A stretch of 46,593 nucleotides of DNA from an uncultured Sterolibacterium sp. (lineage in GTDB: Bacteria > Pseudomonadota > Gammaproteobacteria > Burkholderiales > Rhodocyclaceae): NCBI GenBank assembly GCA_903832735.1, contig CAILCO010000080.1, positions 1 through 46,593 of the forward strand, read 5' to 3'. Shown one piece after another: positions 8,951 to 17,671 of this stretch (positions within the stretch are counted from its first letter, which is position 1; every line of letters starts with the position of its first letter). The notes under the pieces were generated by a model. That model did not search any database. It was not told the DNA's origin and saw only the letters and a program-made list of their open reading frames with translations. The position numbers and the translations under genes were made by a program.

Positions 8951-9881
8951 AGCCGGCATCAAACAGAAGGGCAATGCAAAAACCGCGCGTATTCCGATCA
9001 AGATCGTGCCGGCGGAAACCTTGCAGAAGCCGGCGTGGATACGCGTCAAGGCCGGCTCCGACGCGACCCGCTACAACGAGGTCAAGGGCATCCTGCGCGA
9101 ACAGAAACTCCACACCGTCTGCGAGGAGGCCTCCTGTCCGAACATCGGCGAGTGCTTCGGCAAGGGCACCGCCACCTTCATGATTCTGGGCGATCTGTGT
9201 ACCCGTCGCTGTCCGTTCTGCGACGTCGGCCACGGCAAGCCGCTTCCTCCCGCTGCCGACGAGCCGGAGCAACTGGCCCGGACCATCGCCGCATTGCGGC
9301 TCAAGTATGTGGTCATCACCAGCGTCGATCGCGACGATTTGCGCGACGGCGGCGCGCAGCATTTCGCCGACTGCATCAGTCGGGTGCGCGAGCTCTCGCC
9401 TGCGACCGTGATCGAGGTGCTGGTGCCGGATTTCCGCGGCCGCCTCGATCTTGCCCTGGACATCCTCAGCGCGACGCCGCCCGATGTGCTGAACCACAAC
9501 CTGGAGACCGTGCCGCGCCTCTACAAACAGGTGCGGCCCGGCGCCGACTACGCCCATTCGCTGGCGCTGCTCAAGGGTTTCAAGGAGAAGAATCCTGGCA
9601 TTCCGACCAAGTCCGGGCTGATGGTCGGAGTGGGCGAGCAGGACGAAGAGATTGTCGCGGTGATGCGCGACCTGCGCGCTGGCGGCGCGAACATGCTGAC
9701 CATCGGCCAGTATCTGGCGCCCTCGGGCCATCACCTACCGGTGCTGCGCTATGTGCATCCTGACGTCTTCGCGATGTTCGAGCGCGAAGCGCTGGCCATG
9801 GGCTTTGCCAATGCCGCCTGCGGGCCGATGGTCAGGTCGAGCTACCACGCCGATCAGCAGGCCAACGCCGCCGGCGTTTGA
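8943..9881 (+). CDS. lipA: Lipoyl synthase LipA (radical SAM)
   Basis: LipA inserts two sulfur atoms into protein-bound octanoyl groups. The 312-residue product carries both required cluster motifs: the auxiliary cluster C-x4-C-x5-C in [12 protein letters not shown] and the radical-SAM C-x3-C-x2-C in CTRRCPFC, plus the conserved C-terminal RSSYHADQ whose serine ligates the auxiliary cluster. It overlaps lipB at its start and shares TGATG with the following exporter gene, so ybeD-lipB-lipA-eamA look like one transcript. Confidence 0.97.
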   Translation: MAEAGIKQKGNAKTARIPIKIVPAETLQKPAWIRVKAGSDATRYNEVKGILREQKLHTVCEEASCPNIGECFGKGTATFMILGDLCTRRCPFCDVGHGKPLPPAADEPEQLARTIAALRLKYVVITSVDRDDLRDGGAQHFADCISRVRELSPATVIEVLVPDFRGRLDLALDILSATPPDVLNHNLETVPRLYKQVRPGADYAHSLALLKGFKEKNPGIPTKSGLMVGVGEQDEEIVAVMRDLRAGGANMLTIGQYLAPSGHHLPVLRYVHPDVFAMFEREALAMGFANAACGPMVRSSYHADQQANAAGV

Positions 9882-10795
9882 TGGCCAGCGGCAAGCCCCT
9901 GGTCAATCGGGACGCGCTGTTCGGCGTGGTCTTTGCGCTGCTCGCGGCGCTCGGATTTTCCGCCAAGGCCATCCTGATCAAACTGGCCTATCTCGACAGC
10001 GCCGATGCCATCACGCTGCTGGCATTGCGCATGCTGTTCTCGCTGCCGTTCTTCATCGGCATCGCGTTCTGGTCCAGGCGCCAGCAGCTGAACCGCCTAA
10101 GCCTCCATGACCGGATGCTGATCCTGGTCCTGGGCGTGATCGGTTATTACCTTTCCAGCTTCCTCGATTTTCTCGGCTTGCAAACCATCTCCGCCGGACT
10201 GGAGCGGCTGATCCTGTTCCTCCATCCGACCATGACGGTGATCCTCTCGGCGCTGATCTACAGGCGTGCCATAGGCAAAAGGGTCATCGCGGCATTGCTG
10301 CTGTGCTACGCCGGGATCGTGCTGGTCTTCCTGCATAACGCGGAGATACAGCAGGAAGGTATCCTGCTGGGTGTAGCGCTGGTGTTTGCCAGCGCTCTGT
10401 GCTACGCGGTCTATCTGGTGGGGGCCGGCCACGTCATGGCGCGCATCGGCACGACGCGCTTCACCGCCTATGCGCTGATGGCGGCGAGTGCGGCAAGTCT
10501 GCTGCAATTCGCCGTGATGCGGCCGCTCGTCGCGCTCGACCTGCCGCTCCGCTTCTATGAACTCGCCCTGGCGATGGCGATCTTTTCCACGGTGCTGCCG
10601 GCATTCCTGCTCTCCCATGCCATCCGCCGCATCGGTTCCGGCCGCTCGTCGCTGATCGGCTCCGTTGGGCCGGTCAGCACGATCTACATGGCTTACGTGT
10701 TCCTCAACGAGAGCGTCTCGTTGCTGCAGGTCGCCGGCTCGGCGCTGGTGCTGATCGGCGTGCTGATCATCAGCATGAGCGGACAGAAGCACTAG
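9881..10795 (+). CDS. EamA/DMT family membrane transporter
   Basis: A 304-residue protein with about ten predicted membrane segments in two EamA repeats (about 12-142 and 160-300), characteristic of drug/metabolite transporters. Substrates of this family range from amino acids to nucleotide sugars and cannot be predicted here. The ATG overlaps the lipA stop (TGATG). The gene ends 19 bp before a strong terminator, so it is the last gene of the lipoate unit. Confidence 0.9.
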   Translation: MASGKPLVNRDALFGVVFALLAALGFSAKAILIKLAYLDSADAITLLALRMLFSLPFFIGIAFWSRRQQLNRLSLHDRMLILVLGVIGYYLSSFLDFLGLQTISAGLERLILFLHPTMTVILSALIYRRAIGKRVIAALLLCYAGIVLVFLHNAEIQQEGILLGVALVFASALCYAVYLVGAGHVMARIGTTRFTAYALMAASAASLLQFAVMRPLVALDLPLRFYELALAMAIFSTVLPAFLLSHAIRRIGSGRSSLIGSVGPVSTIYMAYVFLNESVSLLQVAGSALVLIGVLIISMSGQKH

Positions 10796-10814
10796 CACCT
10801 GCTTCGCTGGCGCA

Positions 10815-10860
10815 AGTGCCCCGGGTTGTCTATCAGACAACCCGGGGCACTAGTCTTTTT
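10815..10860 (+). terminator. Rho-independent terminator after the EamA gene
   Basis: A perfect 16-bp stem, AGTGCCCCGGGTTGTC (10815-10830) with its complement at 10836-10851 and loop TATCA, is followed by AGTCTTTTT. It closes the cell-wall/lipoate block, directly before the FNR-type box of the aromatic genes. Confidence 0.93.
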
Positions 10861-10870
10861 CCGGGCGCGT

Positions 10871-10913
10871 TTGACTTGGATCAAATAGGCACTTTGCCAA
10901 CATCCCCTAAAAT
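10871..10913 (+). promoter_or_regulatory. FNR/CRP-type box and -10 element of the dch-oah promoter
   Basis: TTGACTTGGATCAA at 10871-10884 matches the FNR consensus TTGAT-N4-ATCAA at 9 of 10 specified positions. TAAAAT at 10908-10913 is centred 33 bp downstream, so the box would lie near -41.5, the geometry of class II FNR-activated promoters. The predicted transcript starts near 10920. Confidence 0.65.
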
Positions 10914-11187
10914 CACACCAGTGCATTTTAATACCCATTATTTTTTCTGCATGCGCTATTTTGCATTATCCTGCAGGCTCGTCTGGACGCCAGCTTTCCT
11001 GCAGGGTTGAGGTGTGGCAACGGGCATACAAGCGGTCAGAGGATGGGGAAGACCGCCAACGTGCCCCGTCAAATCCGACGCGGGCGTCTCCTGCTGATCC
11101 TAGCCTGCATGCCGCAATTCGGCGGCATGTTTCCGCGAGCCGGTGTCGACGCAATGGACGATTTATTCTGACCTGAAAGTGAGCGCC
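10914..11187 (+). promoter_or_regulatory. Long leader with TGCA cluster and hairpin upstream of dch
   Basis: No credible gene is seen here. TGCA occurs at 10922, 10948, 10962, 10972 and 11000; the pair at 10962 and 10972 is spaced by six bases, and CCTGCAGG is present twice (10970-10977 and 10998-11005). Repeated TGCA with six-base spacing resembles reported operators of the benzoyl-CoA-responsive repressors BzdR/BoxR. A hairpin CATGCCGC/GCGGCATG occupies 11108-11129. The start of this stretch is clearly AT-richer than the flanking genes. Confidence 0.45.
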
Positions 11188-11961
11188 ATGTCTGATTTCA
11201 AGTTTCTCGATTACAGTTGCAGCGAAGGTCTGGTGACCATCGCTATCAACCGTCCGCCCTACAATGTGCTGGACATCGCCACCATGGCAGAGTTGAGCAA
11301 TGCCATTGACATTGCGGCGAAAGAGGATGCCGCGAAGCTGCTGATGATCACCGGCCGTGGCGAGAAGGTTTTTTCCGCCGGCGTCGATGTCCTGGATCAC
11401 ACGCCGGACAAGGTGGAGCAGATGATCGAGGTCTTTCACGGCATCATCAAGCGCCTGCTGGTGTTTCCCTTGCCGACGGTGGCCGCCTTGAATGGTTCGG
11501 CCATGGGCGGCGGCTGCGAGTTGGCGCTCGCCTGCGACATGGTGCTGGCTACCGAGGACACCAAGGTCGGCCAGCCGGAAATCAAGTTGGGCGTGTTCCC
11601 GCCGATCGCCGCCATCCTCATGCCGCGCATCATGGCGCAGCCCAGGGCGATGGAACTGCTGCTCGGCGGCGGCCTGATCGGCGCGCAGGAGGCGTTGAAC
11701 CTGGGCATGCTCAATCGTGTCTTCCCGCGCGAGTCGTTCACCCAGGACTGCCAACGGTTTGTCGAGCAGTTTCTCTCGCTTTCCCGCGTGGCGCTGATGT
11801 ATACCAAGCGGGCGGTGCTCGAGGCTGCCGGCAAGCCATTTCTCGAGGCGCTGTTCACCGTCGAACAGATTTACCTGAAGGAATTGATGGCCACCGACGA
11901 CGCCGTCGAAGGCCTGAATTCCTTCATGGAAAAACGTAAACCCATCTGGAAGAATAAATAG
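11188..11961 (+). CDS. dch: Enoyl-CoA hydratase family protein, probable cyclohexa-1,5-dienecarbonyl-CoA hydratase
   Basis: A 257-residue crotonase-fold protein. The oxyanion-hole region GSAMGGGCELALACD and two candidate catalytic glutamates, E131 (QPEIKLG) and E156 (AMELLLGG), are present, so hydratase chemistry is plausible. Dienoyl-CoA hydratase adds water to the product of benzoyl-CoA reductase. The assignment rests on the family length (about 258 aa), the short-loop sequence (LGVFPPIAAILMPRI, lacking the GAGG of fatty-acid hydratases) and the next gene, oah. An ordinary enoyl-CoA hydratase remains possible. ATG at 11188 is chosen over an upstream in-frame start because similarity to the family begins at MSDFKFL; the ribosome site is poor. 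Confidence 0.72.
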   Translation: MSDFKFLDYSCSEGLVTIAINRPPYNVLDIATMAELSNAIDIAAKEDAAKLLMITGRGEKVFSAGVDVLDHTPDKVEQMIEVFHGIIKRLLVFPLPTVAALNGSAMGGGCELALACDMVLATEDTKVGQPEIKLGVFPPIAAILMPRIMAQPRAMELLLGGGLIGAQEALNLGMLNRVFPRESFTQDCQRFVEQFLSLSRVALMYTKRAVLEAAGKPFLEALFTVEQIYLKELMATDDAVEGLNSFMEKRKPIWKNK

Positions 11962-12027
11962 CAGCCGATATGATGCCGGCAATCCAAACCCGGCCTATGA
12001 GCCAGATCGAGCAAGTTTTGACCAGGC

Positions 12028-12059
12028 GCACCACGGCAAGCTAAGCCGCCGCGTGGTGC
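12028..12059 (+). repeat. Inverted repeat between dch and oah
   Basis: GCACCACG at 12028-12035 pairs with CGTGGTGC at 12052-12059; the loop contains a further short GGC/GCC pairing. There is no T-run right after the stem, so RNA processing or stabilisation between the two genes is as likely as termination. Confidence 0.5.
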
Positions 12060-12097
12060 TTACACCTGATTTTTAATGACACCCTAGGAGAAACAAC

Positions 12098-13222
12098 ATG
12101 GCTTTGGAATGGCTAAAGAAGGACGACAAACTCAAGGATCACGGACTCTTCGACGACAGCCACTTCGGCAAGGATGCGCCGACGCTGGTCTACGAGGAAC
12201 GCCCGGTACTCGACGAAAAGGGGCAGGCGGTGCCGGGCATCTGCTCCGCCTGGATCTGGCTCAACAATCCGAGCCAGTACAACTCGTACAACACGGAGAT
12301 GGTCAAGGGCATGGTCGCCGGCTTCCAGAAGGCCTCTAGCGACCGCCGGGTGGTCGCCGCGGTGCTTACCGCGGTCGGCGACAAGGCCTTCTGCAGCGGC
12401 GGCAACACCGCCGAGTACGCTTCGTACTATGCGCGTCGTCCCAACGAATACGGCGAGTATATGGACCTGTTCAATGCCATGGTCGATGGCATCCTGAACT
12501 GCAAGAAGCCGGTGATCTGCCGGGTCAACGGCATGCGCGTGGCGGGTGGTCAGGAAATGGGCATGGCCTGCGACATCACCGTTTCCTCCGACATGGCCAT
12601 CTACGGCCAGGCCGGACCGAAGCACGGTTCTGCGCCTGACGGCGGCGCAACGGACTTTCTGCCCTGGTTCCTGTCGATGGAGGATGCGATGTTCAACTGC
12701 ATCTCCTGCGAGCCCTGGAGCGCCTACAAGATGAAATCCAAGGGTCTGATCACCAAGGCCGTGCCGGTGCTGAAGAAGGACGGTCAGTGGCTGAGGAATC
12801 CTCTGGTGCGCACGGATTATGTCGATGACGGCGAGATCGTCTATGGCGAGCCGGTTCCGTCGGACAAGCTCGCCGCGGCCAAGGCGCTGGTCGCCGAGTG
12901 CAAGACGGATTTCGAATTGCTCGACAAGGAAGTCAATGCCCTGATCTGGAAGTTCACCAATCTCTTCCCGCATTGCCTGATCAAGTCGATAGACGGCATC
13001 CGCGGCAAGAAGAAATTCTTCTGGGATCAGATGAAGGTGCCCAATCGCCACTGGCTCGCGGCCAACATGAACCACGAGGCCTATCTGGGTTTCAGTGCAT
13101 TCGACGCCAAGAAGGCTACGGGCAAGGATGTGATCGACTTCGTCAGGTATCGCCAGCTGGTTGCCGAAGGCCATGTCTTCGACGAGGATTTCGCCGAACA
13201 GGTACTGGCGAAGCCGAAGTAA
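12098..13222 (+). CDS. oah: 6-oxocyclohex-1-ene-1-carbonyl-CoA hydrolase
   Basis: Oah (BamA in strict anaerobes) adds water and cleaves the alicyclic ring of 6-oxocyclohexenoyl-CoA, giving 3-hydroxypimelyl-CoA; it is a diagnostic enzyme of the anaerobic benzoyl-CoA pathway. The 374-residue product has the expected length and the distinctive extended crotonase sequence: SAWIWLNNPSQYNSYNTEMV, FCSGGNTAEYASYYARRPNEY, KPVICRVNGMRVAGGQEMG and the GQAGPKHGSAPDGGATDFLP segment. AGGAG stands six bases before the ATG. It follows dch after a 136-bp gap and probably shares its transcript. The dehydrogenase that makes its substrate (had) is not in the window. Confidence 0.93.
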   Translation: MALEWLKKDDKLKDHGLFDDSHFGKDAPTLVYEERPVLDEKGQAVPGICSAWIWLNNPSQYNSYNTEMVKGMVAGFQKASSDRRVVAAVLTAVGDKAFCSGGNTAEYASYYARRPNEYGEYMDLFNAMVDGILNCKKPVICRVNGMRVAGGQEMGMACDITVSSDMAIYGQAGPKHGSAPDGGATDFLPWFLSMEDAMFNCISCEPWSAYKMKSKGLITKAVPVLKKDGQWLRNPLVRTDYVDDGEIVYGEPVPSDKLAAAKALVAECKTDFELLDKEVNALIWKFTNLFPHCLIKSIDGIRGKKKFFWDQMKVPNRHWLAANMNHEAYLGFSAFDAKKATGKDVIDFVRYRQLVAEGHVFDEDFAEQVLAKPK

Positions 13223-13236
13223 ACGGCCGTCCGGCA

Positions 13237-13270
13237 CCCGTCCGGCGCTCCGCTTGGAGCACCGGACGGG
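13237..13270 (+). terminator. Hairpin after oah
   Basis: CCCGTCCGG-c-GCTCC pairs with GGAGC-a-CCGGACGGG around a GCTT loop (14 paired bases, one mismatch), followed by CGTTCATTGATTTG. It could terminate or attenuate between oah and the RidA gene; the T-run is weak. Confidence 0.6.
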
Positions 13271-13348
13271 CGTTCATTGATTTGTCTCGGCAAAGTCCAA
13301 TGAATACAGAATCCCGGCGCCGTCCAGCGTAATAAGGAGGCCGCTTTA

Positions 13349-13741
13349 ATGAAATTTTTGGAACCACCCGGTTGGGTTCGCCCCAAGGGCTATTCGAATG
13401 GAATCGCGGCTACCGGCCGCATGGTCTTCGTCGCAGGTCAGGTTGGTTGGGACGAGCAGGAAGTATTTCGCACCGACGATCTGGTCGGGCAAGTACGCCA
13501 GGCGCTTGCCAACGTCGTCGGCATCCTCGCCGAGGCCGGTGCCGGTCCTGAACACATCGTTCGCCTGAACTGGTATCTGGCCGACAAAGATGAATACAAC
13601 TCACGTCTGCCGGAGATCGGGGAAGCCTACCGCAGCATCATCGGTCGGCATTTCCCAGCCATGACGGCGTTGCAGGTGGCCGGTTTCGTCGAGGTCGGCG
13701 CGAAAATAGAAATCGAAGCGACTGCCATGTTGCCGGCCTGA
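13349..13741 (+). CDS. RidA/YjgF/UK114 family protein lacking the deaminase arginine
   Basis: A 130-residue Rid-family protein preceded by a strong TAAGGAGG. RidA itself hydrolyses reactive enamines/imines and depends on an arginine (Arg105 in E. coli) just before the segment KIEIEA. Here that region reads VAGFVEVGAKIEIEA, with no arginine, so canonical imine deamination is unlikely and the protein resembles Rid subfamilies of unknown activity. Its position after oah suggests a role in cyclic-CoA-ester metabolism, such as isomerising or protecting an enol/ketone intermediate, but that is inference. Confidence 0.9.
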   Translation: MKFLEPPGWVRPKGYSNGIAATGRMVFVAGQVGWDEQEVFRTDDLVGQVRQALANVVGILAEAGAGPEHIVRLNWYLADKDEYNSRLPEIGEAYRSIIGRHFPAMTALQVAGFVEVGAKIEIEATAMLPA

Positions 13742-13870
13742 GCCGCGCCGGGAATTGCGGCACGACTGGCGCGGCATGGCTGTGGGAGTCGTCCTATCTT
13801 GCGATAGAATCCGCGGTGTTCCTTCACTCCGTCTTTCATCCGCCCTTAAAGCCCATCCGAGGAGAGCCGC

Positions 13871-16387
13871 ATGAACATGATGAAGCGCGCAGCGGGCTTG
13901 CCGCCAGGCATTGATGAGTTCAAATGGCCGGCGCCCCCCTACCTGGAGTTTCTGCCGGGTCAGGATGATCTCGCGCGGAAGCAATGTCTGGTGGTGCTCG
14001 ACGGCGGCCGGAAATTGCAGGGTGAATTGCTGCACTTCAATCCCGATGCGGCCGTGATGGATTTGGATATCGCCGGCGGACCTGGCGGTTTCGAGCCGAA
14101 GTTCGCCGAGATGGTGCAGTTGCGCCTGCTGCGCCCGCTGCGCTTGAAGCGCCAGGAACTGCCGCCGGAGTTCGCCAAGGAAAAAATATTCGCGGTGTCC
14201 GAGCGCCAGACGTTCAGCATTGAAATGCATGACGGCGAGATTTTCAGCGGCGAGACCCGCGGTTTCGTCAATGCGCAATGCGGCCTGTTCCTGTTCCCGC
14301 CGGCCGGCATCGACCAGGTTACCCGGTATTTCGTGCCGGCTCATAGGATCAAGGACTTCCATATCGGCGACCCGATCGGGCAAATCCTGATCAAGCATAA
14401 CATCGCCACCAAGGGGGCCGTGGCAGCGGCGGTGGCCAGGCAGCGCGAGTTGCGCGTGCAAAAGCTGGGCGACTTGATGACGGTCAATCAGATCGTCTCC
14501 GCGGATGAGTTGGCGGCGGCCCTCGCACATCAGGAGCGCGGCCCGATTCACAAACTCGGGGAAGTGCTGGTCGAAATGGGCTTGCTCACCCTGGAAGAAC
14601 TGGGCACTGCATTGAAGGAGCAGGAACGGAATCGCAAGGTGCCGCTGGGGCAACTGCTGATCGATATGGGCGTCATCGATCAGGATGCGATCAAGGCGGC
14701 GCTGGCGATCAAGCTAGGCATCCCGTTCGTGAACCTGCGCAAGTTCCAGATTCCTGCGGAGGTTATCAAGAAGATCCCGGAGAACCTGGCCAAGCGGCTT
14801 ACGGTGATCCCGATTTTCCGGATGGATGCGGCGCTGGTAGTTGCCGTCGAGAATCCGTTGGCGACAGCCATGCTCGATGAGTTGCGTTTCAGCTCGGGGA
14901 TGAAAGTCATGCCGGTGATGGCGGCGGAGGACGATATCCGCGCCGCGATCCAGAAGTACTACGGGGCCGCCGAATACTCGGACCAATATACCCCGTACGC
15001 CTCTGACGGATCGCTGGAAATAACGCTTCAGGATTCCAACAAGCCGAGCATTTCCTTCTATCAGGAAACCGCCAGTGAACCACGGATCGATGATCTGGCC
15101 ACTCAGCTTGCCACCGAGGGCCACGAAATCGAGCTTGCCGACGAGCAGGTGGTGGAGAGCGACACCACCTTGGTCAAGCTGATCAACAAGATGATCCTCG
15201 ACGCCTATCGCCAGGGGGCCTCCGACATACACATCGAAACCTATCCGGGCAACAAGAGCACACGCGTCCGTTTTCGCAAGGATGGCGCGATGTTCAAGTA
15301 TCTTGAATTGCCGTCGAAGTTCCGCAGCGCGCTGGTCTCCCGGCTCAAGATCATGAGCACGCTGGACATCTCCGAGCGGCGCAAGCCCCAGGACGGCAAG
15401 ATCGACTTCAGCCGCTTCGGGCCGGTCAATCTGGAATTGCGCGTCGCCACGATACCGACCAATAACGGACTTGAGGATGTCGTCAGGCGTCTCCTGGCGG
15501 CGTCGAAAGCGCTGCCGATGGAGCAACTCGGGCTCAGCGAAGACGTCTACCGCAACCTCCAGCGGATGGTCATGAAGCCGCATGGCTTGTGCCTGGTCTG
15601 CGGGCCGACCGGCTCGGGCAAGACGACGACCCTGCATTCCCTGCTCGGCTATATCAACACCGGGGAGCGCAAGATCTGGACCGCGGAAGATCCGATAGAA
15701 ATCACCCAGGAGGGGCTGCGTCAGGTTCAGGTCAATAACAAGGTCGATTGGACCTTCGCCGCAGCCATGCGCACCTTCCTGCGCGCCGATCCCGATGTCA
15801 TCATGGTCGGGGAAATGCGCGACGCCGAAACCACCAAGGTGGGCATCGAGGCTTCGCTGACCGGTCACCTGGTGCTGTCTACCCTGCATACCAACAGTGC
15901 CTCGGAAAGCGTGGTGCGTCTGCTGGATCTGGGCATGGACCCGTTCAACTTTGCCGACGCCCTGCTCTTCATTCTGGCGCAGCGCCTGGCGCGCTGTCTC
16001 TGTCCGGAGTGCAAGAGGGACTACACGCCCGACGCGGTCGAGATCGATGACTTGTTGCGCGAATACTGCCGCGATGGCTCGCTGGATGCGGACGAGGTGC
16101 TGATGTCGTGGCGGGCGCTCTACGGCGATGCCAAGGGCGACATCATCCTGTACCGGGCATCGGGATGCGATGAGTGCGGCGATACCGGTTATCGCGGGCG
16201 CGTAGGCCTGTACGAGTTGATGCAGGCCGATGCGGCGGTGAAGCGGCTGATCCAGACCCGCGCTGCGGTGAGCGAGATCAAGGCCGTCGCTATCGCCGCC
16301 GGGATGCGCACCCTGATGCAGAATGGCATCGAGAAAATCTTGCAGGGGGTGTCGGACATGCCCCAGATTCGTGCCGTATGCGGCTAG
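13871..16387 (+). CDS. GspE/PilB-type secretion or pilus ATPase with an unusual N-terminus
   Basis: An 838-residue ATPase of the type II secretion/type IV pilus family. Residues 1-160 form a beta-rich region I do not recognise with confidence; it resembles PilZ-like regulatory domains in length and composition only. Two helical repeats of the GspE N-terminal kind follow (about 165-225 and 235-300), then a MshEN/GspE-N segment to about 365. The ATPase core has Walker A GPTGSGKTT (578-586), the Asp box and Walker B ADPDVIMVGEMRD (about 639-651) and a His box. A zinc tetracysteine motif (CLCPEC ... CDECGDTGYRGR) is present. No other pilus or secretion gene is nearby, so the system it powers is unknown. 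Confidence 0.9.
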   Translation: MNMMKRAAGLPPGIDEFKWPAPPYLEFLPGQDDLARKQCLVVLDGGRKLQGELLHFNPDAAVMDLDIAGGPGGFEPKFAEMVQLRLLRPLRLKRQELPPEFAKEKIFAVSERQTFSIEMHDGEIFSGETRGFVNAQCGLFLFPPAGIDQVTRYFVPAHRIKDFHIGDPIGQILIKHNIATKGAVAAAVARQRELRVQKLGDLMTVNQIVSADELAAALAHQERGPIHKLGEVLVEMGLLTLEELGTALKEQERNRKVPLGQLLIDMGVIDQDAIKAALAIKLGIPFVNLRKFQIPAEVIKKIPENLAKRLTVIPIFRMDAALVVAVENPLATAMLDELRFSSGMKVMPVMAAEDDIRAAIQKYYGAAEYSDQYTPYASDGSLEITLQDSNKPSISFYQETASEPRIDDLATQLATEGHEIELADEQVVESDTTLVKLINKMILDAYRQGASDIHIETYPGNKSTRVRFRKDGAMFKYLELPSKFRSALVSRLKIMSTLDISERRKPQDGKIDFSRFGPVNLELRVATIPTNNGLEDVVRRLLAASKALPMEQLGLSEDVYRNLQRMVMKPHGLCLVCGPTGSGKTTTLHSLLGYINTGERKIWTAEDPIEITQEGLRQVQVNNKVDWTFAAAMRTFLRADPDVIMVGEMRDAETTKVGIEASLTGHLVLSTLHTNSASESVVRLLDLGMDPFNFADALLFILAQRLARCLCPECKRDYTPDAVEIDDLLREYCRDGSLDADEVLMSWRALYGDAKGDIILYRASGCDECGDTGYRGRVGLYELMQADAAVKRLIQTRAAVSEIKAVAIAAGMRTLMQNGIEKILQGVSDMPQIRAVCG

Positions 16388-16466
16388 TCCGCGGGCAGAC
16401 AGTTCGCAGCAAAACAAGTACCGGATTCTTAACGACACACTATCATCACTCTAAACTGGAACCATC

Positions 16467-17657
16467 ATGAAAGCAGACAAGCAAACAGCATCCTTCAAGT
16501 GGGACGACCCCCTCCTTCTCGACCTGCAGTTGTCCGAAGACGAACGCATGGTCCGCGACGCCGCCCAGCAGTACTGCCAGGGCAAGCTCGCGCCGCGCAT
16601 CCAGGATGCCTTCAGAAACGAAACGACGGACCCATCGATTTTCCGCGAGATGGGCGAACTGGGCCTGCTCGGCCCCACCATCCCGACCGAGTATGGCGGG
16701 GCCGGCTTGAACTATGTCTGCTACGGACTGATCGCCCGCGAGGTTGAGCGGGTCGACTCCGGCTACCGCTCGATGATGAGCGTGCAGTCATCGCTGGTGA
16801 TGGTGCCGATCTACCAGTTCGGCAGCGAGGCGCAGCGGCAGAAATACCTGCCCAAGCTCGCCACCGGCGAATGGATCGGCTGCTTCGGACTGACCGAGCC
16901 CAATCACGGCTCCGATCCGGGCAGCATGGTGACGCGGGCGAAGAAGGTGGCTGGCGGCTATTCGGTCTCGGGCTCGAAGATGTGGATCTCCAACTCCCCG
17001 ATCGCCGACGTTTTCGTGGTCTGGGCCAAGACCGAGGACGACGTGATCCGCGGCTTCATCCTCGAGAAGGGCATGAAGGGCCTCTCCGCTCCGGCCATCC
17101 ACGGCAAGGTCGGACTGCGCGCGTCGATCACCGGCGAAGTGGTCATGGACGAGGTGTTCGTGCCGGAGGAAAACCTGATGCCGGGGGTGAAGGGACTCAA
17201 GGGCCCGTTCAGTTGCCTGAACTCCGCCCGCTATGGCATCGCCTGGGGCGTGCTCGGGGCAGCCGAGGACTGCTGGTTCCGGGCGCGCCAGTATGTGCTC
17301 GACCGCAAGCAATTCGGCCGTCCGCTGGCGGCCAACCAGCTGATCCAGAAGAAGCTCGCCGACATGCAGACGGAGATCACGCTCGCCATGCAGGGCTGTC
17401 TGCGCCTGGGGCGGATGAAGGACGAGGGTACGGCGTCGGTCGAGATCACTTCGATCATGAAGCGCAATTCCTGCGGCAAGGCGCTCGATGTGGCACGCGT
17501 GGCGCGCGACATGCTCGGCGGCAACGGCATCTCCGACGAGTTCGGCGTCATCCGCCACATGGTGAACCTCGAGGTGGTCAATACCTACGAGGGCACGCAT
17601 GACATCCATGCCCTGATTCTGGGCCGCGCGCAGACGGGAATCCAAGCCTTCTTCTGA
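16467..17657 (+). CDS. gcdH: Glutaryl-CoA dehydrogenase
   Basis: A 396-residue acyl-CoA dehydrogenase that oxidises and decarboxylates glutaryl-CoA to crotonyl-CoA, using FAD and electron-transfer flavoprotein. The family signatures [27 protein letters not shown], the FAD/dimer segment [15 protein letters not shown] and the catalytic-base region [18 protein letters not shown] are clear and specific for GcdH rather than general acyl-CoA dehydrogenases. Glutaryl-CoA is the end product of beta-oxidation of 3-hydroxypimelyl-CoA made by Oah, so it fits the pathway; it also serves lysine and tryptophan degradation. It has its own 79-bp upstream gap with no convincing promoter. Confidence 0.94.
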   Translation: MKADKQTASFKWDDPLLLDLQLSEDERMVRDAAQQYCQGKLAPRIQDAFRNETTDPSIFREMGELGLLGPTIPTEYGGAGLNYVCYGLIAREVERVDSGYRSMMSVQSSLVMVPIYQFGSEAQRQKYLPKLATGEWIGCFGLTEPNHGSDPGSMVTRAKKVAGGYSVSGSKMWISNSPIADVFVVWAKTEDDVIRGFILEKGMKGLSAPAIHGKVGLRASITGEVVMDEVFVPEENLMPGVKGLKGPFSCLNSARYGIAWGVLGAAEDCWFRARQYVLDRKQFGRPLAANQLIQKKLADMQTEITLAMQGCLRLGRMKDEGTASVEITSIMKRNSCGKALDVARVARDMLGGNGISDEFGVIRHMVNLEVVNTYEGTHDIHALILGRAQTGIQAFF

Positions 17658-17671
17658 GCGCTTCCGTAGCC

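Noticed and set aside
13237-13270. A fifth copy of the interspersed repeat after oah
   Set aside because: The stem sequence CCCGTCCGG is unrelated to the CCCCCTTCC and GGGGCGGCCC blocks; it is an ordinary intergenic hairpin.
14714-16438. 574-codon frame antisense to the GspE-like ATPase
   Set aside because: The ATPase on the + strand has intact Walker motifs and zinc cysteines throughout; the antisense frame has no support.
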